DNA of 64,000 nucleotides from Sphingomonadales bacterium. Lineage in GTDB: Bacteria; Pseudomonadota; Alphaproteobacteria; Sphingomonadales; Sphingomonadaceae. Positions 25,790-33,584 of the stretch are shown here, one piece after another (within the stretch, counting starts at the first letter, position 1; each line of letters begins with the position of its first letter). The DNA lies in assembly GCA_027486895.1 (NCBI GenBank), contig JAIXOE010000057.1:62001-126000 (forward strand), given 5' to 3'. The translations under genes and the position numbers were made by a program. The notes beneath the pieces are model-generated. The model was given only the letters and a program-made list of their open reading frames with translations. It was not told where the DNA came from and searched no databases.

Positions 25790-27367
25790 TTGGTGCCGGC
25801 GTGGCTTTCGGGGCGCGCGCCGGAGGATGAAAGTCATGAGTTGATAGTAGTGTCAGTTCGCGACAACATTGCAACCATTTGCGCCTCGGATGCCTCGATG
25901 CGCGACCGCTTGGTCAAGGAGTTGAAAGCCTGCAGGCCAATTTCGCGCGAGCGTATCAGTGCATTTGTCGGTACTGCGGCAAGAGCACTTTGGTTGGGCG
26001 GCGTACACACGCCAACGGCGTCCAAAGCCGATACAAAAGCTATTACGGGGTCTGCACTCGAATATGCGCTGGATCCAATAGGCGACCAAACTTACTATTT
26101 GAGCGCTGTTCGCTCGGTCCCCCAAGTCACAGGCCTTCAAAAGGCCGGCCGCAAACCTGTAGTGGGGGCAGCACCTGGCGGCGCGCGAATCTGGTTACGG
26201 CGGGCCGAGAGTTGGGACGACTTCAAGGCAATAATGGCGATCTTGATTGAACACGCCAGGACAGGGAAGCCCGCCAATAACCCCTTTGCTTCCCTATCGC
26301 AGCCAATCGATGATGGCTCACAGATCAGCGATGCATATGGCTTGTCTGTTGCGCCGAGCGAGTTGCTCTCCGAGGACGCCGTTGCCGAGATAACCTATGA
26401 ACTTGCCAGGAAATGGGCATTTGACGCTGAATTCGACGTGAAGCCGCTTGCGGGGCCCTCGTTACGCGCTGAAGTTAGCCTTTCTGGCGATGTCATCGGC
26501 ACAGCTCAAATCATGATAGCAATTGACGCGGGCGTTGCGGAAACGGACGTGACCTGGATCAATCCTGTGGCGGGCAAAGAGCCCGAGAGGGCAGAGTGCG
26601 AGAGTTTTCTTTCCGATGCAGAACGGATCAAGATTTACTATGATAGCGGACATACGATAGCGCAGGGACGCTGTTATGCGGGGGGATATGCCGACCAGCC
26701 ATTTGAATGGGATTTTCGCGCATTTGGCGGGTACGAAATTGATCGTGAAAAGCCTGTCGTTCCCGCAGGCTTAACGCTTGGCGCGGTCATCGGAGAACAT
26801 GGCGATAAGTCACTATTTGCGTATGTCCTAGAAAAGATGTTCGTTGATGACAAAGGTGTGCCCAAAGGTTGGCTCGTCTGCGACGACGGGTCGATGGAAT
26901 TGGCAGATTTTATCCACGTCGATCCTGACGAAAGGGTTGTCTCACTTGTTCACGTAAAAGCTTCTACGAAACAGGACCCTAAAAGGGGCGCCAAAGCGGC
27001 CGACTATGAGCTGGTGACGGCGCAAGCTGTAAAGAACTTGCGGCACCTCGATCGGCGCAATCTGTACGACGAGTTGAAAAAGAGCAAGGACAAAAAAATA
27101 GCCAAGGCTATATGGTTCGACGGAGTAAGGCAGCCCAATCGTGACGATTTCTTGAAAGCGGTGAAGAAATTGCCGAGAAATCATCGGACAGTGCTGATAG
27201 TGTTGCAACCTTCGGTGACGAAAAGAACGCGCGACAAATGTTTGGCGGATGGCGCCGCACCTACCTTTGCGATGCGAATGAAGCAGATTGATACCCTACT
27301 GCTGGCAGCTCGCGCCTCTGCCTTGGCATGCGGCGCCACATTCGTAGGCATTGGCGATCTGGGTTAG
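25790..27367 (+). CDS. Nuclease-like protein, probably the C-terminal part of a larger defence protein
   Basis: 525 residues with TTG (25790) or GTG (25793) as the only early starts and no clear ribosome site, both signs of a lost 5' end. Towards the C-terminus, DDGSMELADFIHVD (365-378) followed by VSLVHVKAS (384-392, with His388 and Lys390) looks like a restriction-endonuclease-like active site, Asp373 and Lys390 taking the usual acid and Lys roles. The N-terminal LSGRAPEDESHELIVV and LEYALDPIGDQTYY recall the back half of large helicase-nuclease proteins of defence islands; this is from memory, not a search. No helicase motif is present here. Confidence 0.6.
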   Translation: MVPAWLSGRAPEDESHELIVVSVRDNIATICASDASMRDRLVKELKACRPISRERISAFVGTAARALWLGGVHTPTASKADTKAITGSALEYALDPIGDQTYYLSAVRSVPQVTGLQKAGRKPVVGAAPGGARIWLRRAESWDDFKAIMAILIEHARTGKPANNPFASLSQPIDDGSQISDAYGLSVAPSELLSEDAVAEITYELARKWAFDAEFDVKPLAGPSLRAEVSLSGDVIGTAQIMIAIDAGVAETDVTWINPVAGKEPERAECESFLSDAERIKIYYDSGHTIAQGRCYAGGYADQPFEWDFRAFGGYEIDREKPVVPAGLTLGAVIGEHGDKSLFAYVLEKMFVDDKGVPKGWLVCDDGSMELADFIHVDPDERVVSLVHVKASTKQDPKRGAKAADYELVTAQAVKNLRHLDRRNLYDELKKSKDKKIAKAIWFDGVRQPNRDDFLKAVKKLPRNHRTVLIVLQPSVTKRTRDKCLADGAAPTFAMRMKQIDTLLLAARASALACGATFVGIGDLG

Positions 27368-27918
27368 CTCCCGAGTTTACACCTGAGTTGGTCTAGCTCT
27401 GCTAGCGCCTCCTCTTGTTCAGCGATGAGCTTTTCCCAGCCTAGGTAAACTTGTTCATCATCCGGGTTGTGGAGCACAAACGAAATATAACCTTCGATAT
27501 CCACGCCCGTCGCATCGATAATTTCTGCGGCCAAATAGTCGAAATGGCGTTCCGCGCCGGAGCAAATCCTGCAAATAATATCAATGCCACGAGCAGTTCG
27601 GATATTGCTATAATGCGGAGTCCAAAATTGGTGAGCAAAGTTGTTCCGAATGCCCTTGGCGTCCTTGATGTATGCTAGCCACGGGTCGTTCGGCAAGCTG
27701 AACCTATCCTTCATAATCTGAAATAACTGTCCAAGGTCATACCGAAGCAATCGGTTGATGAACTTTTGCTTGGCCGCCGCGTCGATCGCGCCATTTTTCG
27801 CTAGCTTAACCGCCATATTTTCGCTCAATGCAAGACGCATAATTTGCTCGATTGCTGCGATTTTGGTGAGCGTTTTGCCAAAAGCGGTGAATGCGGGCGT
27901 TGGGTCCGGAGTTTCCAA
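27364..27918 (-). CDS. HEPN-like hypothetical protein
   Basis: 184 residues, mostly helical, soluble. The sequence IRNNFAHQFW contains Arg91-x4-His96, the R-x4-6-H signature of HEPN-fold ribonucleases found in toxin-antitoxin and abortive-infection systems, preceded by acidic/polar helices as in that fold. It starts with TTG after a GAGGT element and ends overlapping the opposing nuclease-like gene by 4 bp. No antitoxin-like partner gene (MNT or similar) is visible next to it. Function not proven; the fold call rests on one motif and helical pattern. Confidence 0.6.
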   Translation of the reverse strand: METPDPTPAFTAFGKTLTKIAAIEQIMRLALSENMAVKLAKNGAIDAAAKQKFINRLLRYDLGQLFQIMKDRFSLPNDPWLAYIKDAKGIRNNFAHQFWTPHYSNIRTARGIDIICRICSGAERHFDYLAAEIIDATGVDIEGYISFVLHNPDDEQVYLGWEKLIAEQEEALAELDQLRCKLGS

Positions 27919-28547
27919 AGTGACCTCATGTAGTGAACGTATTGCTGCTATCGCTTAGCTTCTTTCGTCTTTAAGAGAAAATTATCCTCCGCAAAGACGG
28001 GTAGCGTCTTCCATGATGCAGCCGATGTCTGTGAACAGTTTGCGAACTTCATCGTGCACGGGTTTTGCCATGCAACGACACATACTCGATATGCCGCTAA
28101 AGTCGATATGCAGCTTTTGCGATCCGACTTCCTAGTGGATTAGCATCGGTTTCACCGTTAGGCGCAAAGATATGCCAGCCATCGGCAGCAGAATCGACAA
28201 AACAGGCACGCTCATCGCCGACGGTGGCGGCTACGCGTTGCGCCGTAATATCGGCGGGCGTTGGAGACTGGATCTCCACTGTGTGCTTGTCGATCATGTC
28301 GAAAAGCGCGTTCGGACTTCGGTATCGTCGTTGCTGAAGGCCTGATCGATGTCGACACTCTGGGACCAGATGTTGCAACAGTCTAATATTCTGCGTTAAT
28401 TCGAACAATCCACTCGACTTCGTTGGACAATAGAGCATTGGTCTAGGTGTAACGCATGGCCCGACTGCTGTGCGAAAGAGCTTCGCAATAGCGGGGCTGT
28501 GGGTGGTGGGAGCAGCATGACGCTGCTCCTTTTAGGGAGTACCACCC
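27919..28547. other. Degenerate 629-bp stretch in the accessory island
   Basis: No confident gene. A minus-strand ORF of 113 codons occupies 28097-28438; its second half has a protein-like composition while its first half does not, and the other frames also show short protein-like runs, as in a frameshifted remnant. A very short minus-strand frame (about 28065-27989) encodes a peptide with MAKPVHDEVRKLF near its middle. A small hairpin (TGCGAA / TTCGCA, 28471-28487) and the larger stem-loop at 28500-28548 lie at its right end. Confidence 0.45.
28097..28438 (-). CDS. Doubtful hypothetical ORF or gene remnant
   Basis: 113 codons from an ATG at 28438. The part from about residue 43 (NALFDMIDKHTVEIQSPTPA to NPLGSRIAKAAYRL) has a plausible amino-acid mix; the N-terminal part does not. 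No ribosome site or recognisable motif was found. It may be a frameshifted remnant rather than an expressed gene. Confidence 0.25.
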   Translation of the reverse strand: MLYCPTKSSGLFELTQNIRLLQHLVPECRHRSGLQQRRYRSPNALFDMIDKHTVEIQSPTPADITAQRVAATVGDERACFVDSAADGWHIFAPNGETDANPLGSRIAKAAYRL

Positions 28548-28548
28548 A
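28500..28548 (+). promoter_or_regulatory. Stem-loop enclosing the ribosome site and start of the DUF3489 gene
   Basis: Two nested inverted repeats: outer TGGGTGGT (28500-28507) with ACCACCCA (28541-28548) and inner GGAGCAGC (28509-28516) with GCTGCTCC (28522-28529). The SD-like GGGAG (28535-28539) is in the bulge and the A of the ATG is the last paired base. In RNA this would limit translation of the operon; as DNA it could also be a protein-binding site. Confidence 0.5.
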
Positions 28549-28802
28549 TGACACAGACTTCAGCCGCTAAACCGACTGCTCAATCTTCAAAGCCGGAACC
28601 AACAACCAAGAACCAGAAGGTTATCGCTCTGCTGTCCCGCGAGGGCGGGGCGACGCTCGAAGGAATGTCGACGCTCGCCACTTGGCAGCCTCATTCAACG
28701 CGATCATTCATGACCGGCCTGAAGAAAAAGGGTCATGTCATTGAAAGCGACAAGATCGATGGCATCCACCTCTATCGGATCACTTTAAATGGAGGCACAT
28801 AA
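28548..28802 (+). CDS. DUF3489 domain-containing protein
   Basis: 84 residues: a low-complexity Ala/Thr/Lys-rich N-terminus, then a small winged-helix-like domain (NQKVIALLSREGGATLEGMSTLATWQPHSTRSFMTGLKKKGHVI). This small protein regularly precedes DUF2924 and a large serine recombinase in alphaproteobacterial genomes. It may act as a DNA-binding accessory factor or regulator of the recombinase; that is inference. It overlaps the next gene as TAATG. Confidence 0.85.
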   Translation: MTQTSAAKPTAQSSKPEPTTKNQKVIALLSREGGATLEGMSTLATWQPHSTRSFMTGLKKKGHVIESDKIDGIHLYRITLNGGT

Positions 28803-29239
28803 TGGCGCGAGCCGATGAACTTGATGCCGAACTGCAGACGCTGGCGACGTTGTCGCCAGCGCAACTCAGACAATCCTGGTCGGACACAACCGGTGTGAAT
28901 TTACCGCATGCTTCACCGAGTCTGCTTCGACATCTAATAGCGCACCAACTGCAGGAAAAGACCTTGGGCAAACTACCGACGTATATCGAGCGCGAACTTG
29001 ATAAATTTTGCGGAAACAGCGATGCAACCGCACCAACTTTGCCCCGACGCGGCCCTGTACTGCCTGGAACGCGCTTCGTTCGCGAATGGAACGGCAAGAC
29101 TATAGCGGTTCAAGTTACCGAAAAAGGGTTTGAATGGAATAATGAGACTTATCGCTCGCTCTCGGAAATCGCCTGCAAGGTGACGGGTGCACATTGGTCA
29201 GGTCCTCGGTTCTTCGGACTGAATGCAAAGGCGACCTGA
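28802..29239 (+). CDS. DUF2924 domain-containing protein
   Basis: 145 residues. N-terminal helical part (LATLSPAQLRQSWSDTTG, LLRHLIAHQLQEK) and a C-terminal basic part with PGTRFVREWNGKTIAVQVTEKGFEWNNETYRSLSEIACKVTGAHWSGPRFFGL, the hallmark of the family and similar to a DNA-binding RAMA/ribbon-type domain. It is always found next to large serine recombinases and is probably an accessory or directionality factor; unproven. Ends 1 bp before the preferred recombinase start. Confidence 0.88.
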   Translation: MARADELDAELQTLATLSPAQLRQSWSDTTGVNLPHASPSLLRHLIAHQLQEKTLGKLPTYIERELDKFCGNSDATAPTLPRRGPVLPGTRFVREWNGKTIAVQVTEKGFEWNNETYRSLSEIACKVTGAHWSGPRFFGLNAKAT

Positions 29240-29240
29240 C

Positions 29241-30929
29241 ATGGAACGGACAAAGAAAATGGTCCGCTGTGCGATATACACGCGTAAATCGACCGAGGAC
29301 GGTCTGGAACAGGAATATAACAGCCTAGATGCCCAATATGATGCCTGCACAGCCTATGCTCTAAGCCAGCGGCACGAAGGCTGGACGGTCACCAAAGACC
29401 GCTACGATGATGGCGGGTTCTCGGGCGGAACGCTCGAACGACCAGGGCTGAAACAATTATTGGCCGACATCGAAGCAGGCAAGGTCGATATCATCCTGCT
29501 TTACAAGATCGACCGACTTACTCGCTCACTGTCGGACTTTGCCAAAATTGTGGAAATCCTCGACCGCAAGGGCGCCAGCTTCGTATCGATAACCCAATCA
29601 TTCAACACCACCACCAGCATGGGCAGGCTGACCCTTAACATGCTACTTTCCTTTGCCCAGTTCGAGCGAGAGGTCACCGGCGAGCGCATCCGTGACAAAA
29701 TCTATGCCTCCAAACGCAAAGGCATATGGATGGGCGGGCCTGTGCCGCTCGGATACGACGTCGTGGAGCGCAAATTGGTCGTCAACGAACGAGAAGCCGA
29801 GCAGGTTCGCAAGATCATGCAACTTTACCTAACCGCGAGCTCGGTGCCTGAACTGGTTGAAATATTGGCCCGTAATGGCAGTTATACTAAGGTCCAACAG
29901 CGCAAAGATGGTGAGACGAAGGGAGGTGTGCAATTCAAGCGCGGCAACCTCTACCATCTCCTGTCGAACCGGATTTATCGTGGCTTGACGGTCCATAAGA
30001 GCGAAGCCTTTGAAGGCGAGCACGAAGCGATTGTCTCAGAAGAACTGTGGAATCAGGTGCAATCGAAGCTTGCGAAGCAAGGGCAGGGTGGTAGTTCGCG
30101 CAAGGTCAGCCCCAGAACCGGTGTTTTGGCAGGCCTCATATATGATGGTGACAGCAGGGCGATGGTTCTTACCCATACCCAGAAGGGCAATCGCCGCTTC
30201 CACTATTATGCGAACCGCTACGAAACTCTCGGCGATTCAACGGCATCGCGAGTCAGCGCTCGGGATATCGAGAATATTGTCGTTGATCAGCTTTCTAAAA
30301 CTCTGGTGTCGGGCAGCCAGATGCAAAGCATGTTGTTGGACGGCTCATACACAAGTGAACAGCTGTACAATGTAATCACACGGTGCAGCACGCTGGCGAC
30401 CGAACTTGGGGCTACGAAATATGCACGAAAGCAGGAAATTATTCGAAACGTGCTTGACCGTATCGAACTGCATGAGAACCGTGTTGTTATCCGGATGGAC
30501 AACCGCGGTCTGCTCAACATCGTTAGAGCCGACAACACGGTTCAGGCAACGCTAGCGAATCTCACGATTGAACGTCAGGCGATTAGGCTGCGTCGCGGGA
30601 AAGCACTACGACTAGTCATCCCAGCACCAACATCGGAAAGCGATATCCAAATGCGCGATGAAAAACTCATCTCACTGATAGCAGAATCGCGAACAATCAT
30701 GGCGCAGATCACCGACAATCCTGACAAATCAATCCCTGCTCTCGCCACGGAGCAGGGCAGGTGTCGTGTCAGGATGATGAAGGTTGCAAAGCTCGCTTGC
30801 CTCGCACCCGACATTGTCACCGCAATTGTTGAAGGTCGGCAACCGCTAAAACTTACACCGGGCAAGCTTCTTGCCGACGATCTCCCGCTAGCCTGGGCTG
30901 AACAGAAGCGCGTACTCGGATTCGGCTGA
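29241..30929 (+). CDS. Large serine recombinase
   Basis: 562 residues. Resolvase catalytic domain at the N-terminus (YTRKSTEDG with the nucleophile Ser17; DRLTRS; RLTLNMLLSFAQFEREVTGERIRDK), recombinase domain from about 170 (GPVPLGYDV), a zinc-ribbon-like segment (GLIYDGDSRAMVLTH...RRFHYYANRY) that lacks the usual paired cysteines, and a C-terminal extension. It would cut and rejoin DNA at specific att sites. The ATG at 29241 is preferred over 29223 because AAAGGCG is well placed. Followed by a strong terminator and then tRNA-Arg, the right boundary of the island. Confidence 0.9.
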   Translation: MERTKKMVRCAIYTRKSTEDGLEQEYNSLDAQYDACTAYALSQRHEGWTVTKDRYDDGGFSGGTLERPGLKQLLADIEAGKVDIILLYKIDRLTRSLSDFAKIVEILDRKGASFVSITQSFNTTTSMGRLTLNMLLSFAQFEREVTGERIRDKIYASKRKGIWMGGPVPLGYDVVERKLVVNEREAEQVRKIMQLYLTASSVPELVEILARNGSYTKVQQRKDGETKGGVQFKRGNLYHLLSNRIYRGLTVHKSEAFEGEHEAIVSEELWNQVQSKLAKQGQGGSSRKVSPRTGVLAGLIYDGDSRAMVLTHTQKGNRRFHYYANRYETLGDSTASRVSARDIENIVVDQLSKTLVSGSQMQSMLLDGSYTSEQLYNVITRCSTLATELGATKYARKQEIIRNVLDRIELHENRVVIRMDNRGLLNIVRADNTVQATLANLTIERQAIRLRRGKALRLVIPAPTSESDIQMRDEKLISLIAESRTIMAQITDNPDKSIPALATEQGRCRVRMMKVAKLACLAPDIVTAIVEGRQPLKLTPGKLLADDLPLAWAEQKRVLGFG

Positions 30930-30962
30930 CCCCTCGCACATTCAAACAGAAGTCTGTTTTTT

Positions 30963-30990
30963 GGCCCCGTGAGACGGGGCCTATTTTTTT
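30963..30990 (+). terminator. Rho-independent terminator after the recombinase
   Basis: GGCCCCGT (30963-30970) and ACGGGGCC (30974-30981) form an 8-bp stem with a 3-nt loop, followed by TATTTTTTT. It is 34 bp past the recombinase stop codon. Confidence 0.9.
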
Positions 30991-31020
30991 GGCAAATGAA
31001 CTCACAACAGAGACGATTTT

Positions 31021-31063
31021 GACTTCCGGTCGAATTTTGCACCCGCCAAAGCGCGCGGAAGTC
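31021..31063. repeat. Inverted repeat between terminator and tRNA-Arg
   Basis: GACTTCCG (31021-31028) and CGGAAGTC (31056-31063) are perfect 8-bp inverted arms around 27 bp. No T-run follows, so it is not an obvious terminator. It lies between the recombinase and the tRNA and might mark a recombination site, though no matching second copy was found. Confidence 0.35.
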
Positions 31064-31122
31064 CCCCGCTTTCAGTGCGGAGCATCAAAAGTCTCTGGAT
31101 AACTGTGTTTTTAAGGACTGCG

Positions 31123-31199
31123 TGGCGCGCCCTACAGGAGTCGAACCTGTGGCCTCAAGATTAGAAGTCTCGCGCTCTATCCAGCTGAGCTAAGGGCGC
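31123..31199 (-). tRNA. tRNA-Arg (anticodon TCT)
   Basis: The minus strand folds as a full cloverleaf: 7-bp acceptor stem GCGCCCT / AGGGCGC, D-arm GCTC-GAGC, anticodon stem CGAGA / TCTTG with loop CTTCTAA giving anticodon TCT, a 5-nt variable loop, T-arm ACAGG-TTCGACT-CCTGT, discriminator G and an encoded CCA. It decodes AGA. It borders the accessory island on the right. Confidence 0.97.
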
Positions 31200-31257
31200 G
31201 CGCTGTCAGGCGCAATAACGGCTTTGCGTGCGAACGCAAAGCTGCTTATGTCATTTT

Positions 31258-31989
31258 ATGCAAGATGCTCCTATTGTAACCGAAAGCGCAAGTGCCGTCG
31301 CCGGACGCCAGTTCCGCTATTATGATTTCGTCATGGCGGCGTTTGTCGCCATTCTGCTGCTATCCAACATCATTGGTGCGGCAAAACCGGCTGCGGTGAC
31401 CATCAGCGGCGAGCAATGGATTTTCGGAGCAGGCATCTTATTTTTCCCGCTTGGTTACGTCATCGGCGACGTTCTGACCGAAGTATATGGCTATGCCAGA
31501 GCGCGTCGTGTCATCTGGGCTGGCTTTGCTGGTCTGCTGTTCATGGCGTTCATGAGCTGGGTTGTTGTCGCTTTGCCGCCAGCCCCAGGCTGGGAAGGGC
31601 AAGCGGCTTATGAAAGCGTTTTCGGGCAAGTTTGGCGGATAGTTTTTGCGTCAATCACTGCGTTTTGGGCAGGCGAATTTGTGAATAGCTACGTCATGGC
31701 GCGCATGAAAATCTGGACGGGCGGAAAGCATCTGTGGTTGCGTACGATTGGATCGACCGTGGTTGGGCAAGGTGTCGATAGCATCATATTTTATCCACTC
31801 GCTTTTTGGGGCGTGTGGAGCCAAGAGCAGGTCATCAGCGTTATGATCACCAACTGGCTGCTGAAAGTGGGCTGGGAAGTTGTGCTGACGCCCCTGACAT
31901 ATGTCGTGGTAGGCTGGCTTAAGCGAAAAGAGGGCGTCGACATTTTCGACGAGGGAACGAATTTTTCGCCCTTCAAAACCAAAGTTTAG
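31258..31989 (+). CDS. Queuosine-precursor transporter family (YhhQ/VUT) membrane protein
   Basis: 243 residues with about six hydrophobic membrane segments (for example FVMAAFVAILLLSNIIG, WIFGAGILFFPLGYVIGDVLTEVYG, LLFMAFMSWVVVALP). The motif GYVIGDVLTEVYGYARAR is characteristic of the family that imports preQ0/preQ1 for tRNA queuosine. The ATG at 31258 is preferred; the ten upstream codons have no ribosome site. Located directly behind tRNA-Arg, with a small membrane protein gene 6 bp downstream. Confidence 0.88.
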   Translation: MQDAPIVTESASAVAGRQFRYYDFVMAAFVAILLLSNIIGAAKPAAVTISGEQWIFGAGILFFPLGYVIGDVLTEVYGYARARRVIWAGFAGLLFMAFMSWVVVALPPAPGWEGQAAYESVFGQVWRIVFASITAFWAGEFVNSYVMARMKIWTGGKHLWLRTIGSTVVGQGVDSIIFYPLAFWGVWSQEQVISVMITNWLLKVGWEVVLTPLTYVVVGWLKRKEGVDIFDEGTNFSPFKTKV

Positions 31990-31995
31990 GACGTC

Positions 31996-32397
31996 ATGCA
32001 GGATTATTTGCAGCAACTGGCCGAATATTGGATCGGTTATAAAATGCGCTTGGTTGAGGCGGTGGGACTGACCAACGATGCAATGCATATCCACGGGTCA
32101 TTGTTGATACTGTTTTGTTCGGCCATCATCTTACGCCGCAGGCCGGATAGCGTTTGGTGTTGGTTGATGGTGCTCGTCGCCGAATTGTTCAACGAATATG
32201 CAGATTTGCAGGGTCAGGCGCCAGGTGAGGCGACCATCGATGCCGCGATGCATGACCTGTACAATACGATGTTTTGGCCAACGATAATCCTGCTGCTCGG
32301 GCGGCTTTTGTTTCCGCGTGCCAAAGCACCCGAGGCAAAACCGGAAATATCAGGCGATCTCGCGGATCAGCCCCTCGAACAATCTGCGCCCGTCTGA
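31996..32397 (+). CDS. Small hypothetical membrane protein
   Basis: 133 residues with two predicted membrane helices ([16 protein letters not shown], and [15 protein letters not shown]) and a further hydrophobic stretch [16 protein letters not shown]. No family recognised. Translated 6 bp after the transporter, so likely co-transcribed with it. Its last 48 bp overlap the end of purQ on the other strand. Confidence 0.75.
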   Translation: MQDYLQQLAEYWIGYKMRLVEAVGLTNDAMHIHGSLLILFCSAIILRRRPDSVWCWLMVLVAELFNEYADLQGQAPGEATIDAAMHDLYNTMFWPTIILLLGRLLFPRAKAPEAKPEISGDLADQPLEQSAPV

Positions 32398-33018
32398 ACC
32401 ACCCTGCATCGCCTCAATCATCCGTTCAGGGTGCGGCATCATGCCAAGAACATTGCCTGCGTCGTTGAGGACACCCGCAATGTTGCGCGCTGAACCATTC
32501 ACCGGTTCGGCATAGCGAAACGCAACGCGGCCTTCGCCTTCCAAGCGATCAAGCGTCGCATCATCTGCAAAGAAATTGCCGTCATGATGGGCCACCGGAA
32601 TGTGGATTTTTTCTCCGACGGAATATCCGCTGGTAAACATGGATTGACTGTTTTCAACGGTCAGACCGACCGTGCGGCAAACAAAACGAATGCCAGCGTT
32701 GCGCCTCAATGCGCCCGGCAATAATCCTGCCTCTGTCAGTATCTGGAAGCCATTGCATACGCCGAGGACGGGGACACCACGACCAGCAGCGGCAATGACG
32801 GCCTGCATCACGGGTGAACGTGCCGCCATTGCGCCTGAACGCAGATAATCCCCATAGGAAAAACCCCCAGGGATCGCGATGAGGTCTAGGTTGGAAGGCA
32901 ATTCGCTTTCGCGGTGCCACACCAGACTGGTATCAGCGCCAGTGATGTCACGAATGGCGACCGCCATGTCTCGGTCGCAATTCGACCCGGGAAACTGAAT
33001 GACGGCAGCGCGCATCAT
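32350..33018 (-). CDS. purQ: Phosphoribosylformylglycinamidine synthase, glutaminase subunit
   Basis: Supplies ammonia from glutamine for the fourth step of purine synthesis, in complex with PurS and PurL. 222 residues; class I amidotransferase with nucleophile Cys in LGVCNGFQ and the His-Glu pair in MMPHPERM. N-terminal [13 protein letters not shown] is family-typical. The ATG overlaps the purS stop as ATGA. purL is not in the window. Confidence 0.96.
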   Translation of the reverse strand: MMRAAVIQFPGSNCDRDMAVAIRDITGADTSLVWHRESELPSNLDLIAIPGGFSYGDYLRSGAMAARSPVMQAVIAAAGRGVPVLGVCNGFQILTEAGLLPGALRRNAGIRFVCRTVGLTVENSQSMFTSGYSVGEKIHIPVAHHDGNFFADDATLDRLEGEGRVAFRYAEPVNGSARNIAGVLNDAGNVLGMMPHPERMIEAMQGGSDGRRLFEGLIREIA

Positions 33019-33245
33019 GCTTGCTCGATTTCGAAATTCTCAATGACCATATTGGCCAACAATTTCGTGCACATTGATTCCAGATCAGCTTTTGACAAAC
33101 CGGGCTCATGTTCGATCTCAATCAGGCGGCCCGCACGCACATCATGAACGCCTGAAAACCCAAGGCCTTCGATTGCGTGGTGAATGGCTTTCCCTTGCGG
33201 ATCGAGCACACCGTTCTTCAGGGTGACAAAAATGCGGGTTTTCAT
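33015..33245 (-). CDS. purS: Phosphoribosylformylglycinamidine synthase subunit PurS
   Basis: 76-residue small structural subunit that joins PurQ and PurL. Sequence typical of the family: [41 protein letters not shown]. Overlaps purQ by 4 bp. purC lies on the same strand about 3.3 kb upstream, with an M16 peptidase gene in between. Confidence 0.96.
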   Translation of the reverse strand: MKTRIFVTLKNGVLDPQGKAIHHAIEGLGFSGVHDVRAGRLIEIEHEPGLSKADLESMCTKLLANMVIENFEIEQA

Positions 33246-33357
33246 GTGGGCCCTATCTGCTTGGTTGTTCGCCTTTCCTATAGAAGGCGCACCGAGCGAT
33301 TCAAGGGCAAGCTCATACCTAACTGGATTTTAACCATAGTTAGAAAGGGCATTTTCA

Positions 33358-33576
33358 GTGTGTCGTGTGCATTCTTTTTTTCATATCTTGGTCGTTGCGG
33401 CACTTTTGCCGATTGGAGGGCCGATGGTCGGTTTGGCAACTGCGATGTTTATCGGGCTTTTCGCCTTTGGGCATGAACTGCTTGGCTGGGGCGGCGCGCC
33501 TAGCGACAAGGTGCAACTCGGCCTGTTTGTCGCTTTCATTCTTGGCATTGTCTGCGGATATAAAACCAAAGGCTGA
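33358..33576 (+). CDS. Small hypothetical membrane protein
   Basis: 72 residues beginning with GTG, AAAGGG upstream. Two hydrophobic helices (FFHILVVAALLPIGGPMVGLATAMFIGLFAFG and VQLGLFVAFILGIVCGY) with a short polar loop suggest an inner-membrane hairpin. Encoded opposite to its neighbours in the purS/M16 gap. No family recognised; the start is uncertain and an internal ATG at 33424 is possible. Confidence 0.6.
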   Translation: MCRVHSFFHILVVAALLPIGGPMVGLATAMFIGLFAFGHELLGWGGAPSDKVQLGLFVAFILGIVCGYKTKG

Positions 33577-33584
33577 CGCAGACA

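Noticed and set aside
25298-25837. 179-codon minus-strand ORF over the acsA end and island junction
   Set aside because: Mostly antisense to acsA and with a low-complexity, Arg-rich translation; no family resemblance.
28548-30929. Prophage or conjugative element
   Set aside because: Only the recombinase trio is present; no capsid, terminase, replication or transfer genes nearby.
31123-31199. tRNA-Arg 3' end as integration att site
   Set aside because: No repeat of the tRNA 3' end was found near acsA or elsewhere in the island.
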